Part shown: positions 35,437 through 43,897 of the stretch, one piece after another
Layout: each line of letters opens with the position of its first letter
Position numbering within the stretch: position 1 is the first letter of the stretch
Assembly: GCA_902705825.1 (NCBI GenBank)
Contig: CACSIL010000001.1
Span: 18,907 to 82,906, forward strand
Origin: Halioglobus japonicus
GTDB taxonomy: Bacteria; Pseudomonadota; Gammaproteobacteria; Pseudomonadales; Halieaceae
Length of the DNA stretch: 64,000 bases
Direction of reading: 5' to 3'
The notes under the pieces: generated by a model
What the model was told of the DNA's origin: nothing
Databases searched by the model: none
The model's input: the letters and a program-made list of their open reading frames with translations, nothing else
Program-made: the position numbers and the translations under genes

Positions 35437-36395
35437 TATTCGTTCCCCCACTGAGCTCTCGGATCGAAGTCGGCTTCCTCAGACAGTGACTGCCACAATT
35501 CTGTCGCCTTACTGCTCGCCGATGGTGGCATCACGACTTTCAACAGGGCGAAAAGGTCTCCCCGACCGGATTTTGTTGCCAGGCCCTTGCCTTTGATGCG
35601 CAAACGCTGCCCGGCCTGGCTATTGGGTGCAATTGTCAGATTAATCTTGCCCGACAGGGTGGGTACGGTCACTTTGGTGCCCAACGCGGCTTCCCAGGGC
35701 GCCAGCGGCACGGTGACAACCAGGTTATGCCCCTCTACATCAAACAAAGGATGCGGAACCAGGCGAATATGCAGGTAGAGGTCGCCATTCTCGCCATCGC
35801 CGTGACCTGAACCGCCCTGACCCTTGAGGCGAATACGCTCGCCATCCTGCACGCCCTGGGGAATCTTCACTTTGAGGCTCTTCTTCACCTCTTTCATCTG
35901 GCCGTTTTCAATCACGGGGATGAGGTATTCCACCAGCTTGGTTGTTTCGGTCACCGATTCTTCAAGGAAAATGGGCATTTCGATCTCGGCGTCCTGGCCT
36001 CTCATACCTGAGCGCCGTGACCGGGATTCACCGCCTCCACCGCTGAACATCGAATTGAAGAAATCGGAGAAATCGCCTTCGAAATGCCTGCCGCCAGCGC
36101 TACTAAAGCCGCCCCCGCCCCCGCCCCCGCTCTGCCAGCCGGGCGGTGGCTCAAAACCGCTGCCCGAGCGCGGGTCGCCGCCGTACTTGCGCAATTCGTC
36201 GTACTCGGCGCGGCGTTCAGTATCCTTTAATACTTCGTAGGCCTCTGCGACCTCTTTGAACTTGTCTTCAGCACCCGCGTCCGGATTCATGTCGGGGTGA
36301 TATTTTCGTGCGAGCTTGCGGTAGGCCGTTTTTATAGCCTTGGCATCGGCATCGGGCGGTACACTGAGAATCTGGTAGTAGTCTTTAAATTCCAT
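35436..36395 (-). CDS. cbpA: CbpA-type DnaJ co-chaperone
   Basis: A 319-residue DnaJ-class protein. The start ATG at 36395 gives [12 protein letters not shown], and the J-domain (residues 1-70) has the HPD motif in [12 protein letters not shown] Gly/Phe-rich linker follows (about 80-130), with a run of six glycines. Two beta-sandwich substrate domains come next ([30 protein letters not shown]). There is no zinc finger, which distinguishes CbpA from DnaJ. It stimulates DnaK ATPase and binds curved DNA in E. coli. The gene pairs with cbpM and is divergent from the P450 gene. Confidence 0.92.
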   Translation of the reverse strand: MEFKDYYQILSVPPDADAKAIKTAYRKLARKYHPDMNPDAGAEDKFKEVAEAYEVLKDTERRAEYDELRKYGGDPRSGSGFEPPPGWQSGGGGGGGFSSAGGRHFEGDFSDFFNSMFSGGGGESRSRRSGMRGQDAEIEMPIFLEESVTETTKLVEYLIPVIENGQMKEVKKSLKVKIPQGVQDGERIRLKGQGGSGHGDGENGDLYLHIRLVPHPLFDVEGHNLVVTVPLAPWEAALGTKVTVPTLSGKINLTIAPNSQAGQRLRIKGKGLATKSGRGDLFALLKVVMPPSASSKATELWQSLSEEADFDPRAQWGNE

Positions 36396-36482
36396 AGAGC
36401 GGTCCAATCCTGAGAGTGCGGGTCCAACAGCGGCACCGGCCGCCACGCACTCAACATGTTCATCCTATTGTAGCGATTCTGT

Positions 36483-36543
36483 GGGTATTTCCCATACCCG
36501 GGGTTTCTGGATACCCGTTCAAGGTAGAGCATACAGGGTATGC
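36483..36543. promoter_or_regulatory. Cluster of GGGTAT/ATACCC motifs between cbpA and P450
   Basis: GGGTAT occurs four times in 61 bases, on both strands: 36483-36488 and 36494-36499 form an inverted repeat with a 5-base spacer, a third copy is at 36511-36516, and a fourth at 36536-36541 lies inside the palindrome GCATAC-AGG-GTATGC (36529-36543). The site is 88 bases upstream of cbpA and 127 bases upstream of the P450 gene. It looks like a multi-copy operator; no regulator is adjacent. Confidence 0.45.
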
Positions 36544-36669
36544 ACGGCTAAACCAGCAGTGAGTATATCCGCGCTTGTTTGATATTTGTTCACATAGCAC
36601 CATACTATCGGCTTGCCCGCGGTGCAGCATGAGCTGCATCGTCCATAATGATAATGAGAGCATGCTTGT

Positions 36670-37923
36670 ATGACAGAGAAATGCCCCTTCCAGTTCGACC
36701 TCATGAACCCCATGACGCATAACGAAAAGCTGCCATTTGAGGCGTTTGCGACACTGCGCCGGGAGTGCCCGGTGTCCTATCAAAGTGGTGCGCCGGAATA
36801 TGGCGGCGATTTCTGGGCCATTACACGCCGTGAAGACCTGGACTTTGTGTCCAAACACCCCGACAAGTTTTCGTCCAGCGTTAATCTGGCTCACCCATCG
36901 CCAGGTGGTGATGATCCTGAGTCGATGGAAATTATGCGCCAGTTAATCATCAATATGGACCCGCCGGACCATATCAAGTATCGGCGTGTTGTCAGCAATG
37001 CGTTCACGCCCAAAGCCGTGGATGCACTGACACTGATTATGAGAGAGTTCGCCAAGAGCATCATCGATAAAGTAGCTGCGCGGGGCGAATGCGAGTTTGT
37101 GTCGGACGTCTCGGCTGAAATGCCCCTGTTTGTTATCTGCGCCTTGATGGAAATGCCAGCGGAGAAACGTCAAACCTTCGCCAGTCTGGTGGATACCATG
37201 ATTGGTATGGACGATCCGGAGCTGGATGTGTCTGCGGAGGATGGGCAGCTCGCAGCGGCAGAAATATTTGGCATAGCGATGGAGCTTGCGGCCAGTCATA
37301 AGGAAAACCCGCAAGGTGGCACCATCATCGATGCGCTACTCAACGGCGTTGTCGAAGGTGAAACGCTGGATGAATTCCAGTTTTGCACATTCTTTCTGAT
37401 CTTGATCGCCGGAGCGGTTGAAACAACCCGCACCGCCACCAGTCAGGGTATGCGCCTGTTGATTGAACATCCCGAGCAGCACCAGATGCTGATCGACAAC
37501 CCCGCGCTGATACCCGATGCGGTGGAAGAAATACTGCGCTTCTATCCGCCGTTTATTCATATGCAGCGCACCGCAACGGAAGATATATCAGTCGGCGGTA
37601 TGGATATCAAAAAAGGCGATATGGTTAAACTGTTTTATCCCTCGGTGAACCACGAAGCTGAGGTCTTTGGTGATGATGCTGACGTATTTGATATCACCCG
37701 CACGCAGCGCATGGCTGATTTGAAGAACCAGCATCGTACGTTTGGTGTTGGACAGCACTTCTGTATCGGCTCCCACCTGGCCCGCAAAGAGCTGTGCATT
37801 ATGTTCGAGGAAATTGTGCCGCGCTTGCGCAACCCGAAGCTGGCAGGTGCTCCGCATAACCTGGTGTCCAATTTTATTCCGGGTATCAAGCACATGAAAA
37901 TCACCTTCGACCCTGAGCTGTAA
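36670..37923 (+). CDS. Cytochrome P450
   Basis: A 417-residue soluble bacterial P450. The heme loop reads FGVGQHFCIGSHLARKEL (FxxGxHxCxG) with the axial Cys near residue 361. The K-helix ExxR is EEILRF and the I-helix is IAGAVETTRTATSQGM, with the acid-alcohol pair E-T for oxygen activation. The overall pattern is nearest to steroid- or terpene-type bacterial families in my recall (CYP125-like features), but subfamily is uncertain. Ferredoxin and reductase partners are not encoded nearby. It oxidises small hydrophobic molecules. A small membrane protein gene follows after 40 bases. Confidence 0.9.
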   Translation: MTEKCPFQFDLMNPMTHNEKLPFEAFATLRRECPVSYQSGAPEYGGDFWAITRREDLDFVSKHPDKFSSSVNLAHPSPGGDDPESMEIMRQLIINMDPPDHIKYRRVVSNAFTPKAVDALTLIMREFAKSIIDKVAARGECEFVSDVSAEMPLFVICALMEMPAEKRQTFASLVDTMIGMDDPELDVSAEDGQLAAAEIFGIAMELAASHKENPQGGTIIDALLNGVVEGETLDEFQFCTFFLILIAGAVETTRTATSQGMRLLIEHPEQHQMLIDNPALIPDAVEEILRFYPPFIHMQRTATEDISVGGMDIKKGDMVKLFYPSVNHEAEVFGDDADVFDITRTQRMADLKNQHRTFGVGQHFCIGSHLARKELCIMFEEIVPRLRNPKLAGAPHNLVSNFIPGIKHMKITFDPEL

Positions 37924-37963
37924 TCCCCTCCGGGCAGAACGACTTTCCAACACATGTGAGGCC

Positions 37964-38371
37964 ATGGTTATGTTACAAAAGTTTATCTGGTGGACAGGGT
38001 TGTCAGATTTTCTGGTTGGCGCGGGTACCTGGGCTGGCGCCATTGGCGTTGCGATGGCGGCTGAGCCGGTAATGGGGCAGTTTGTGCCGCTTATTACCCT
38101 GGGTACATTCTTAATGATGGCCGCAGCGCTGTTGATGTGGGCGTCGCAAGATATGAAAAATCGCGCCCCGGTCTTTTTCTGGCAGGGGTTGGTGAGGTTG
38201 TCGGCAGTATCGGCAGTGATTTACGCGGTTCCACACGGGCTCTCTGAACCCTGGGAATATTGGCTGTTGGCGATAGATGGCCCGATTGGTCTGGTCTATG
38301 TGTTCGGTGCAATGAGTGTAACCGGCTGCTCCTTTATTCAGTTACTGGGCTGCAAAACCTCGCCACAATAG
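37964..38371 (+). CDS. Small membrane protein downstream of P450
   Basis: A 135-residue protein with about four hydrophobic helices (roughly residues 8-28, 40-58, 72-92 and 100-122). No recognised motif is present. Its short distance (40 bases) from the P450 gene suggests a shared transcript. It could support substrate access or be unrelated; I recognise no family. It converges on corA with a 28-base gap. Confidence 0.65.
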   Translation: MVMLQKFIWWTGLSDFLVGAGTWAGAIGVAMAAEPVMGQFVPLITLGTFLMMAAALLMWASQDMKNRAPVFFWQGLVRLSAVSAVIYAVPHGLSEPWEYWLLAIDGPIGLVYVFGAMSVTGCSFIQLLGCKTSPQ

Positions 38372-38399
38372 CGGCGGGCTTACACCATCAGCCGTTGAT

Positions 38400-39464
38400 T
38401 TATGTCCAGCCCCTTCTCTTGAAGTAGAGAAAAAGCGTGCACGAAGTGGTGATAAATACCAGCCATACAGCGGGATAAGCCCAGTGCCAACTGAGCTCAG
38501 GCATCCATTCGAAATTCATTCCGTATATGCCGGTAATGAAAGTGAGTGGGATGAAAATCGATGAAAATACGGTGAGCACTTTCATGACCTCGTTCAGCCG
38601 ACTGCTGATGCTTGATAGGTAGATTTCAAGCAAACTGGAGAGAATGTCTCGGTGTGTTTCTATCGATTCAATGATGCGCAGTACATGGTCGTGTACATCT
38701 CTGAGATAGATTCTCGTGTTCGGATCGATCAACTCTGATTCACTGCGCAAAAGCCCTGCCGTCAGATCTCGCACCGGCGAAATAAATCGCCGCATCCTGA
38801 TGACCTCGAGCTTGATCCCGTGGATTTTCTCAAGCAATTCCGGAGTGGGTAACGTGAAGATCTCATCCTCGACAGTGATAAGTGTTTCTTCAAGTTGATC
38901 CATAATGTCGAAATTGAGATCAATGATGGCATCCAGCACTGCGTACATCAGGTAGTCCGTGCCCATACGCCTGATGCGGCCTCTACCGTTCTCCAGGCGT
39001 TTCATAACTGGATCCAGCAGGGAGTCGGCCTTCTCCTTGAACGTAAAGACAATGTCTTTGAAGATCACCAGACTGACCTGCTCTTTCACTATGGAAAACT
39101 CCCCTTCCTCCGGCAGCAGGCATTTCAAAACAACAAAGAGGTAGTCGTCGTGTTCCTCAAACTTTGGGCGCTGATGCGTGTTCAGAATATCTTCAAGTAC
39201 CAGTGGGTGAATGTTGAAATGCTGTCCGATGGACTCGACGATACTGGCATCTGCCAGGCCTTCAACAATCACCCAGGTGAGTGATTGTTTGTCGCGGTAT
39301 GGCAACACCTCTTCGAGCGAGGAGACGAGCCGTTTTTCATAGTTTGCATGATCGTAGTCAACCAGCGTGATATGGCTGTCGGCCTGGTGAACACTGCCGA
39401 CGTGTATAAGTGAGCCGGGCCCCAGGCCTTTCTTCTCGGATGCGTACTTAAGGGAGGTAGTCAT
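38400..39464 (-). CDS. corA: CorA-type magnesium/cobalt channel
   Basis: A 354-residue protein with a long cytoplasmic N-terminal domain (acidic and helical) and two transmembrane helices at the C-terminus. The selectivity signature GMNFEWMPE follows TFITGIY near residue 318, and the short basic tail KRRGWT ends the protein. CorA forms a pentameric Mg2+ channel in the inner membrane. The start ATG at 39464 is consistent with GGAGGT-like purines. It lies 24 bases downstream of the YiiX-like gene on the same strand. Confidence 0.92.
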   Translation of the reverse strand: MTTSLKYASEKKGLGPGSLIHVGSVHQADSHITLVDYDHANYEKRLVSSLEEVLPYRDKQSLTWVIVEGLADASIVESIGQHFNIHPLVLEDILNTHQRPKFEEHDDYLFVVLKCLLPEEGEFSIVKEQVSLVIFKDIVFTFKEKADSLLDPVMKRLENGRGRIRRMGTDYLMYAVLDAIIDLNFDIMDQLEETLITVEDEIFTLPTPELLEKIHGIKLEVIRMRRFISPVRDLTAGLLRSESELIDPNTRIYLRDVHDHVLRIIESIETHRDILSSLLEIYLSSISSRLNEVMKVLTVFSSIFIPLTFITGIYGMNFEWMPELSWHWAYPAVWLVFITTSCTLFLYFKRRGWT

Positions 39465-39488
39465 AGGCGGAATCCGGTGACAAAAGGG

Positions 39489-40226
39489 TTAACTGAACCA
39501 GCGTATCTTTTTGTAATTAAAGTTGCCCTTGATCGTGGGTTTGACGATCTCAAAGTAGGGCGATAAATCAAAGTCTCGCGGGGTGAAATGGCTGAAATGC
39601 CTGGACTCCAGTATGTCCTCGTCGCATTGGGCCGGGACATCGCCCTCGCTCACCTGCCGAAGCTGTGGAAGAATTGGGTACTTGATCGACTGGAATGCCT
39701 GCGCGATCAGTGTAGAGCAAACGGCCTTGGTGGGGTCGCCACTGCCGAATGCGATCAAATGTCGTCGGTACTTCGGCGGCACCGGTGGCGTAGGGAGCAG
39801 GTAGCGAACAAGATCCAGAATGTTTCTGGTATCGTACTGGTGTCCCAGACGCTCAAGGCAAAATGCAATTGTAGCCATTTTGTCGTCTTCAGTGAGATTG
39901 GCTGCTCTGCAAATGCGTAGGTTGTATCCGTCATATTTTGATAGAGGGGAGCGAATCACACCTTCTACCAGATCAGCTTCGACGACAAACCGCTGGCCAT
40001 CTTCATCGACCCCCGCGTACATACACACGTGAGACCAGGTGGACTGGGTCAGGTATTTTATCGCGGTGCTGACACGGCTGTTCCCTTCGACCAGAAGCAG
40101 ATCGCCCGGTTCCAGGGATTTGTCCAACTGTTCCTGAGTGAGCACCGAGAAACGCTCATAGTTGCGATGAGGCCTGGTCAGAAATCGCGCCAGGTACGTT
40201 CCAATCTGCCGTTGAATAATGTTCAT
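39489..40226 (-). CDS. YiiX-like permuted papain-fold protein
   Basis: A protein of about 245 residues, starting at ATG 40226 (the frame extends 14 codons further). It resembles the YiiX/YebB group of permuted NlpC/P60 (papain-like) enzymes: LEPGDLLLVEGNSRVSTAIKYLTQSTWSHVCMYAG places the His near residue 75, and a later AVCSTLIAQAF gives the candidate nucleophile Cys. Such proteins may cleave amides in lipids or cell-wall peptides. No signal peptide is obvious. It is on the same strand as corA, 24 bases upstream. Confidence 0.75.
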   Translation of the reverse strand: MNIIQRQIGTYLARFLTRPHRNYERFSVLTQEQLDKSLEPGDLLLVEGNSRVSTAIKYLTQSTWSHVCMYAGVDEDGQRFVVEADLVEGVIRSPLSKYDGYNLRICRAANLTEDDKMATIAFCLERLGHQYDTRNILDLVRYLLPTPPVPPKYRRHLIAFGSGDPTKAVCSTLIAQAFQSIKYPILPQLRQVSEGDVPAQCDEDILESRHFSHFTPRDFDLSPYFEIVKPTIKGNFNYKKIRWFS

Positions 40227-40362
40227 ATCATGTCGGGTCGGGTGCGTATAGAACAGGATTGACGTCAATCAAGCATAGAGTGCTGCCAGTGAAAAATCTA
40301 CGGCTGGAATGTGCAGCGTAAGTTCTCCCGCCGCTGTGAGTAATGCGTCCTTGCTAATCCCT

Positions 40363-40376
40363 TTGATCTAGCGCAA
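40363..40376. promoter_or_regulatory. FNR/Anr-like half-palindrome upstream of phasin gene
   Basis: TTGAT-CTAG-CGCAA matches the FNR/Anr consensus TTGAT-N4-ATCAA at eight of ten positions and lies 122 bases upstream of the phasin-like gene. Anr is known to control PHB genes in some Pseudomonas. The mismatches in the second half make the call tentative. Confidence 0.25.
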
Positions 40377-40497
40377 GCATCGGTACATTTGCTATGTAAT
40401 GCATGATGGAAAATCTTGATTATTCGGCTACACTGGTGGACAGCCGTGTTGTCTGCGGAGCGGGATCATAAAACTAAATGGTAGGGAGAGACTAGTA

Positions 40498-41202
40498 ATG
40501 GCAACGACTAAAGCTAGAGCAAAATCCAAATCCAAATCTAAAGCCAAGACCACTCGTAAACGTCCGGCGAAAAAGGCTGCAAGCAAAGCCGCTTTGAATC
40601 TCGGGAAGTACATGGACGAGATTAAAATCGGAAACTATTCCTGGGATGATGTCCTGAAAAGTACCGGCAAAAACATGGATGCCGTCGCGCAAGCAAACCG
40701 CGCTATTATCGATGGATACTCGGATATTGCTAAACGCCAGTATGAAATGCTCAAGGGCTTACTACAGGAGCTGCGCAAAGTCAGAGGTGACCGCGACGCG
40801 GTGGTGAAAGAGTTAAAGCGTGTGATCGAGCGCGCTAAGAAAGATGCTCAGGCGCTGCAGAAAATGGCGAGTAGCACGAACTCCAAAGCGCAGAAAATCG
40901 TGAAGAAACGCGCGGATGCCAATCTGAAGGCCTGGAAGATGCTGGTTTCAGAAGCGAAGAAATCGGCCAGCGATAATATCTCTGCGATCGAAGAGACTGT
41001 TACCGGGAAGAAATCTTCGAGCAAGAAGAAAGCTTCAAGCAAGAAAAAAGCTTCGGCCAAGAAAAAGTCGCCAGCCAAGAAGAAGGCTGCGGCTAAAAAG
41101 AAAGCTCCAGCTAAGAAGAAGGCTGCTGCCAAGAAGAAGGCCCCGGCCAAGAAAAAGTCGCCAGCTAAGAGGAAGGCTGCGGCGAAAAGAAAGTCCGCCT
41201 AG
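40498..41202 (+). CDS. Phasin-like protein with histone-H1-like lysine/alanine tail
   Basis: A 234-residue protein in three parts. Residues 1-30 are basic (repeated KSKSK, KKAASKAA). Residues about 35-155 are helical and phasin-like (MDEIKIGNYSWDDVLKSTGKNMDAVAQANRAII, then a long heptad-type helix). Residues about 165-234 are a repetitive KKKAxAKKK tail like eukaryotic histone H1, AlgP or PhaF. In Pseudomonas PhaF a phasin domain and such a tail tether polyhydroxyalkanoate granules to the nucleoid. No PHA synthase is in this window. GGGAGAG upstream and the ATG at 40498 are clear, and a hairpin terminator follows. A nucleoid or granule role is inferred. Confidence 0.78.
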   Translation: MATTKARAKSKSKSKAKTTRKRPAKKAASKAALNLGKYMDEIKIGNYSWDDVLKSTGKNMDAVAQANRAIIDGYSDIAKRQYEMLKGLLQELRKVRGDRDAVVKELKRVIERAKKDAQALQKMASSTNSKAQKIVKKRADANLKAWKMLVSEAKKSASDNISAIEETVTGKKSSSKKKASSKKKASAKKKSPAKKKAAAKKKAPAKKKAAAKKKAPAKKKSPAKRKAAAKRKSA

Positions 41203-41225
41203 CGATTGGCGATCCGCAATCTGAC

Positions 41226-41261
41226 AAGGGCATCTTCGTAACGACATTCGAAGATGCCCTT
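41226..41261 (+). terminator. Strong hairpin after phasin-like gene
   Basis: A perfect 13-bp inverted repeat (AAGGGCATCTTCG and CGAAGATGCCCTT, 10-base loop) starts 24 bases after the phasin-like stop codon. A T-tract is lacking but the stem is long, so it probably ends the transcript or protects its 3' end. Confidence 0.7.
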
Positions 41262-41496
41262 CGATGATAGTTTAAGACACAGTGCAGGTGTCGCCTGTAT
41301 CGATTGACCCTCTGGTCACCCCCCGTACACCCCAGAGCACATTTAGTAACAAACTCACCACTCACGTGCGAGACTGGCTGTTGCAGACTGCGTTAGCCCC
41401 CGCGTTTTGAATACCTTGAGTACCGCCAGCGCCACCCTATATACTTCGCCTGTTCGCTGTTCCTCCCTCTAGCCAGAGACCCTCACCCTTTGATGA

Positions 41497-42444
41497 ATGA
41501 ATATGAACAGTGGGACGCAGCTATTCGAAGCGGCAGGCCGCATGAGTAGAGATCCTCTGTCTACCGCAGTCCCTTTTGCTATCGCCTGTACCGGCATTGC
41601 CACATTTGCTGGTATGGATGTCCTTATGAAAGGGCTCGCAATTGAAATGGGCGCATACAATGCGCTGTTTTGGCGTACCTGTATCTCCCTGCTGATTGCG
41701 AGTTCGTTGTTCTTTTGGAAGCGCGCACGGTGGCCGCGCACTGACGTTATCCGATTACATGTCTGGCGCGGGCTGGTGACATCCCTGATGGCGTTTCTGT
41801 TTTTCTGGGGGCTGGCCTATGTACCGCTGGCGGAAGCTATTGGCTTGTCTTTTATCGCGCCGCTTATCGCGCTGTATCTGGCGGCAGCCATGCTTAAAGA
41901 AAAAATTGGTGAGACAGCGATAGTCGCGTCGCTTATTGGTTTTGCGGGTGCGATGGTTATCGTCGGGGGGCGTTGGGGGGGTGATTACAGCGAGGATGTA
42001 GGCCGGGGGATCGTTGCCATTCTGCTATCCGCTGTCCTCTATGCCTACAACCTTATACTACAGCGTCAGCAGGCGCTGCTCGCCAAACCGATAGAGATAG
42101 CGTTCTTTCAGAACGCAACCATGCTCACAGTGTATCTCTGTATAGCGCCTTTCTTTGCTGTTGTACCGGCATTGCATTCCCTGCCGAATCTAGCCGGCGC
42201 GGCCGTCCTTGGCATGACCTCACTGCTGTTACTTTCCTGGGCCTACGCACGAGCGGAAGCCAGGATACTCATCCCTGTTGAATACACTGCGTTTGTGTGG
42301 GCGGCATTGTTTGGTTGGCTGGTATTTGATGAAGTGGTTACTGTCGCCACACTGGGCGGAACGGCACTGATTGTCATTGCGTGTCTGATTGCAGCGCGAC
42401 AAAAATCCGGTCCGGTTGACCATATTGAGACAACGGCGGTTTAG
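41497..42444 (+). CDS. DMT family transporter (EamA)
   Basis: A 315-residue membrane protein with ten predicted helices in two EamA repeats (about residues 25-150 and 165-300). Typical features include LFWRTCISLLIASSLF in helix 2, LAEAIGLSFIAPLIALYLA in helix 4, and AYARAEARILIPVEYTAFVWAA in the second repeat. Such carriers export amino acids, nucleosides or other metabolites. The gene is followed after 3 bases by the START-domain gene, so the two form an operon. Confidence 0.85.
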   Translation: MNMNSGTQLFEAAGRMSRDPLSTAVPFAIACTGIATFAGMDVLMKGLAIEMGAYNALFWRTCISLLIASSLFFWKRARWPRTDVIRLHVWRGLVTSLMAFLFFWGLAYVPLAEAIGLSFIAPLIALYLAAAMLKEKIGETAIVASLIGFAGAMVIVGGRWGGDYSEDVGRGIVAILLSAVLYAYNLILQRQQALLAKPIEIAFFQNATMLTVYLCIAPFFAVVPALHSLPNLAGAAVLGMTSLLLLSWAYARAEARILIPVEYTAFVWAALFGWLVFDEVVTVATLGGTALIVIACLIAARQKSGPVDHIETTAV

Positions 42445-42447
42445 GCG

Positions 42448-43125
42448 GTGTTCAGAGCCAGACAATCGCCACAGATTGCTTTGCCAGCGCTGCTGTTGGC
42501 CCTGTTTCTCGCAACGCCTGTAATGGCGCAGGACTGGACGCTTGTGTATGCCTCCGACAACTTGCGTGTGCTGCAGCGCAACTATGCTGGCTCAGAGCTG
42601 GACGAGATAAAGGGTGTCGTGCGGGTAAAAGCCTCGTTGAACGCGGTGATGGCACTGCTCAAGGATGCATCATTCAATCAGCACTGGGTTTACCGCAGCG
42701 GGGGTGCGCGTATTCTCGAGGAATCCGGGTACGCGCAGGCCTACGTCTACGGGGTGGTTGATGCACCGCTGCCGATGAGTGATCGCGACACCGTGGTGCG
42801 GTTCGATTACCAACAGAATCCGCTGACAAAGGAGATCACCGTCACCATCACCAATGTGCCCGATTTTATTGAACCGCAGGAGGGGCTTGTCCGCGTGCCT
42901 GATATGGGCGGCCATTGGCACCTGAAACCCGAAGCAGATGGCTGGGTAGAAGTGACCTACCAGATCTATGGCGATCCCGGTGGCTGGATTCCGGCCTGGT
43001 TGGCTAACCACGCCGCGGTGTTGTCGGTGAAGCATAGCCTGGCCAATCTCATCGAGGCTGTGCCTCGCTACGCGAATGCCCGCAGTGAGTTTGTCGCAGA
43101 GCCAGGGCAGCCCAGTGGCCAATAG
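42448..43125 (+). CDS. Exported START-domain protein
   Basis: A 225-residue protein with a signal peptide (ending LATPVMAQ) and a START-like lipid-binding domain (about residues 30-215). Visible features are NLRVLQRNYAGSELDEIKGV, PMSDRDTVVRFD and WVEVTYQIYGDPGGWIPAWLAN, the last being the C-terminal helix region. START domains carry hydrophobic ligands in a deep pocket. An exported version suggests periplasmic lipid binding or transport. It starts with GTG 3 bases after the DMT gene, implying coupling. Confidence 0.82.
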   Translation: MFRARQSPQIALPALLLALFLATPVMAQDWTLVYASDNLRVLQRNYAGSELDEIKGVVRVKASLNAVMALLKDASFNQHWVYRSGGARILEESGYAQAYVYGVVDAPLPMSDRDTVVRFDYQQNPLTKEITVTITNVPDFIEPQEGLVRVPDMGGHWHLKPEADGWVEVTYQIYGDPGGWIPAWLANHAAVLSVKHSLANLIEAVPRYANARSEFVAEPGQPSGQ

Positions 43126-43131
43126 TGTCCG

Positions 43132-43761
43132 CTAGCGCACATAACCCATGATGGTAATGAAGTGACAGGCGGAGCCTGCCAGCACAAAAAAATGCCAGAT
43201 GCCGTGTGCGTGGGTCAGCCATTTCAGTTTGTCGACAATATAGAAAACGATACCAACAGTGTAAGCGAGCCCTCCTGCTACCAGCCACATAAACCCTGCT
43301 TCCGGCAGACCAGCTTGCAGGCTGGCCAGATCCAGTGAGCATGCCCAGCCCATGGCAAGGTAAATAATCAGTTGGCAAACCTTTACCGCCGTGCCTGACA
43401 GCAGTATTTCCGAGAGTGTTCCGACAACCGCCAGTATCCAGACCAGGCTGAGAATTATGGTGCCACTTGCGTTGTCGACACTGACCAGCATCAGCGGTGT
43501 GTAAGTGCCCGCTATCAGCAGGTAGATGGAGATATGATCCAATAGTTTGAAAACACGTTTGATTCCGGGAGCCTGGAAGCTGTGATACAGGGTCGACATC
43601 GCATACAGCAGCACCAGTGTCAGCCCGAACACGCTGAAACCCACTATCATGCGTGGGTCTCCGGTTTCGATGCTGATCGTCAGCAGGGCGCCAAATGCAA
43701 TCAGTGAGAATACGGCACCTACCAGGTGACTAATGCTGTTGAGTTTTTCGCCGTAGTACAT
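43132..43761 (-). CDS. Hemolysin III / TrhA-like membrane protein
   Basis: A 209-residue protein with seven hydrophobic helices and the HlyIII/PAQR motif set: EKLNSISHLVGA at the start, ALLYAMSTLYHSF-type segment with conserved Ser and His, DHISIYLLIAGTYTP, and a late HGIWHFFVLAGSACHF. The metal-like His triad is present. Bacterial TrhA proteins affect membrane-lipid composition; the old hemolysin label is not reliable. It converges on the START gene with only 6 bases between. Confidence 0.87.
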   Translation of the reverse strand: MYYGEKLNSISHLVGAVFSLIAFGALLTISIETGDPRMIVGFSVFGLTLVLLYAMSTLYHSFQAPGIKRVFKLLDHISIYLLIAGTYTPLMLVSVDNASGTIILSLVWILAVVGTLSEILLSGTAVKVCQLIIYLAMGWACSLDLASLQAGLPEAGFMWLVAGGLAYTVGIVFYIVDKLKWLTHAHGIWHFFVLAGSACHFITIMGYVR

Positions 43762-43897
43762 TTGTGCTAGTTTTCTCTAGTGATTGACCCAAGACAGCCA
43801 GCCCAATTCGATACCGACCACCTGAGTAGCCATGTTAAACACTGAAACAGCGGACAGGAAGCGCTATCTGGGCACGATGCTGGCAAGGCACTGGCGG

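Noticed and set aside
41020-41190. Simple-sequence DNA repeat in the phasin-like gene
   Set aside because: It encodes the expected lysine/alanine tail with varied codons, so it is coding repetition and not a separate element.
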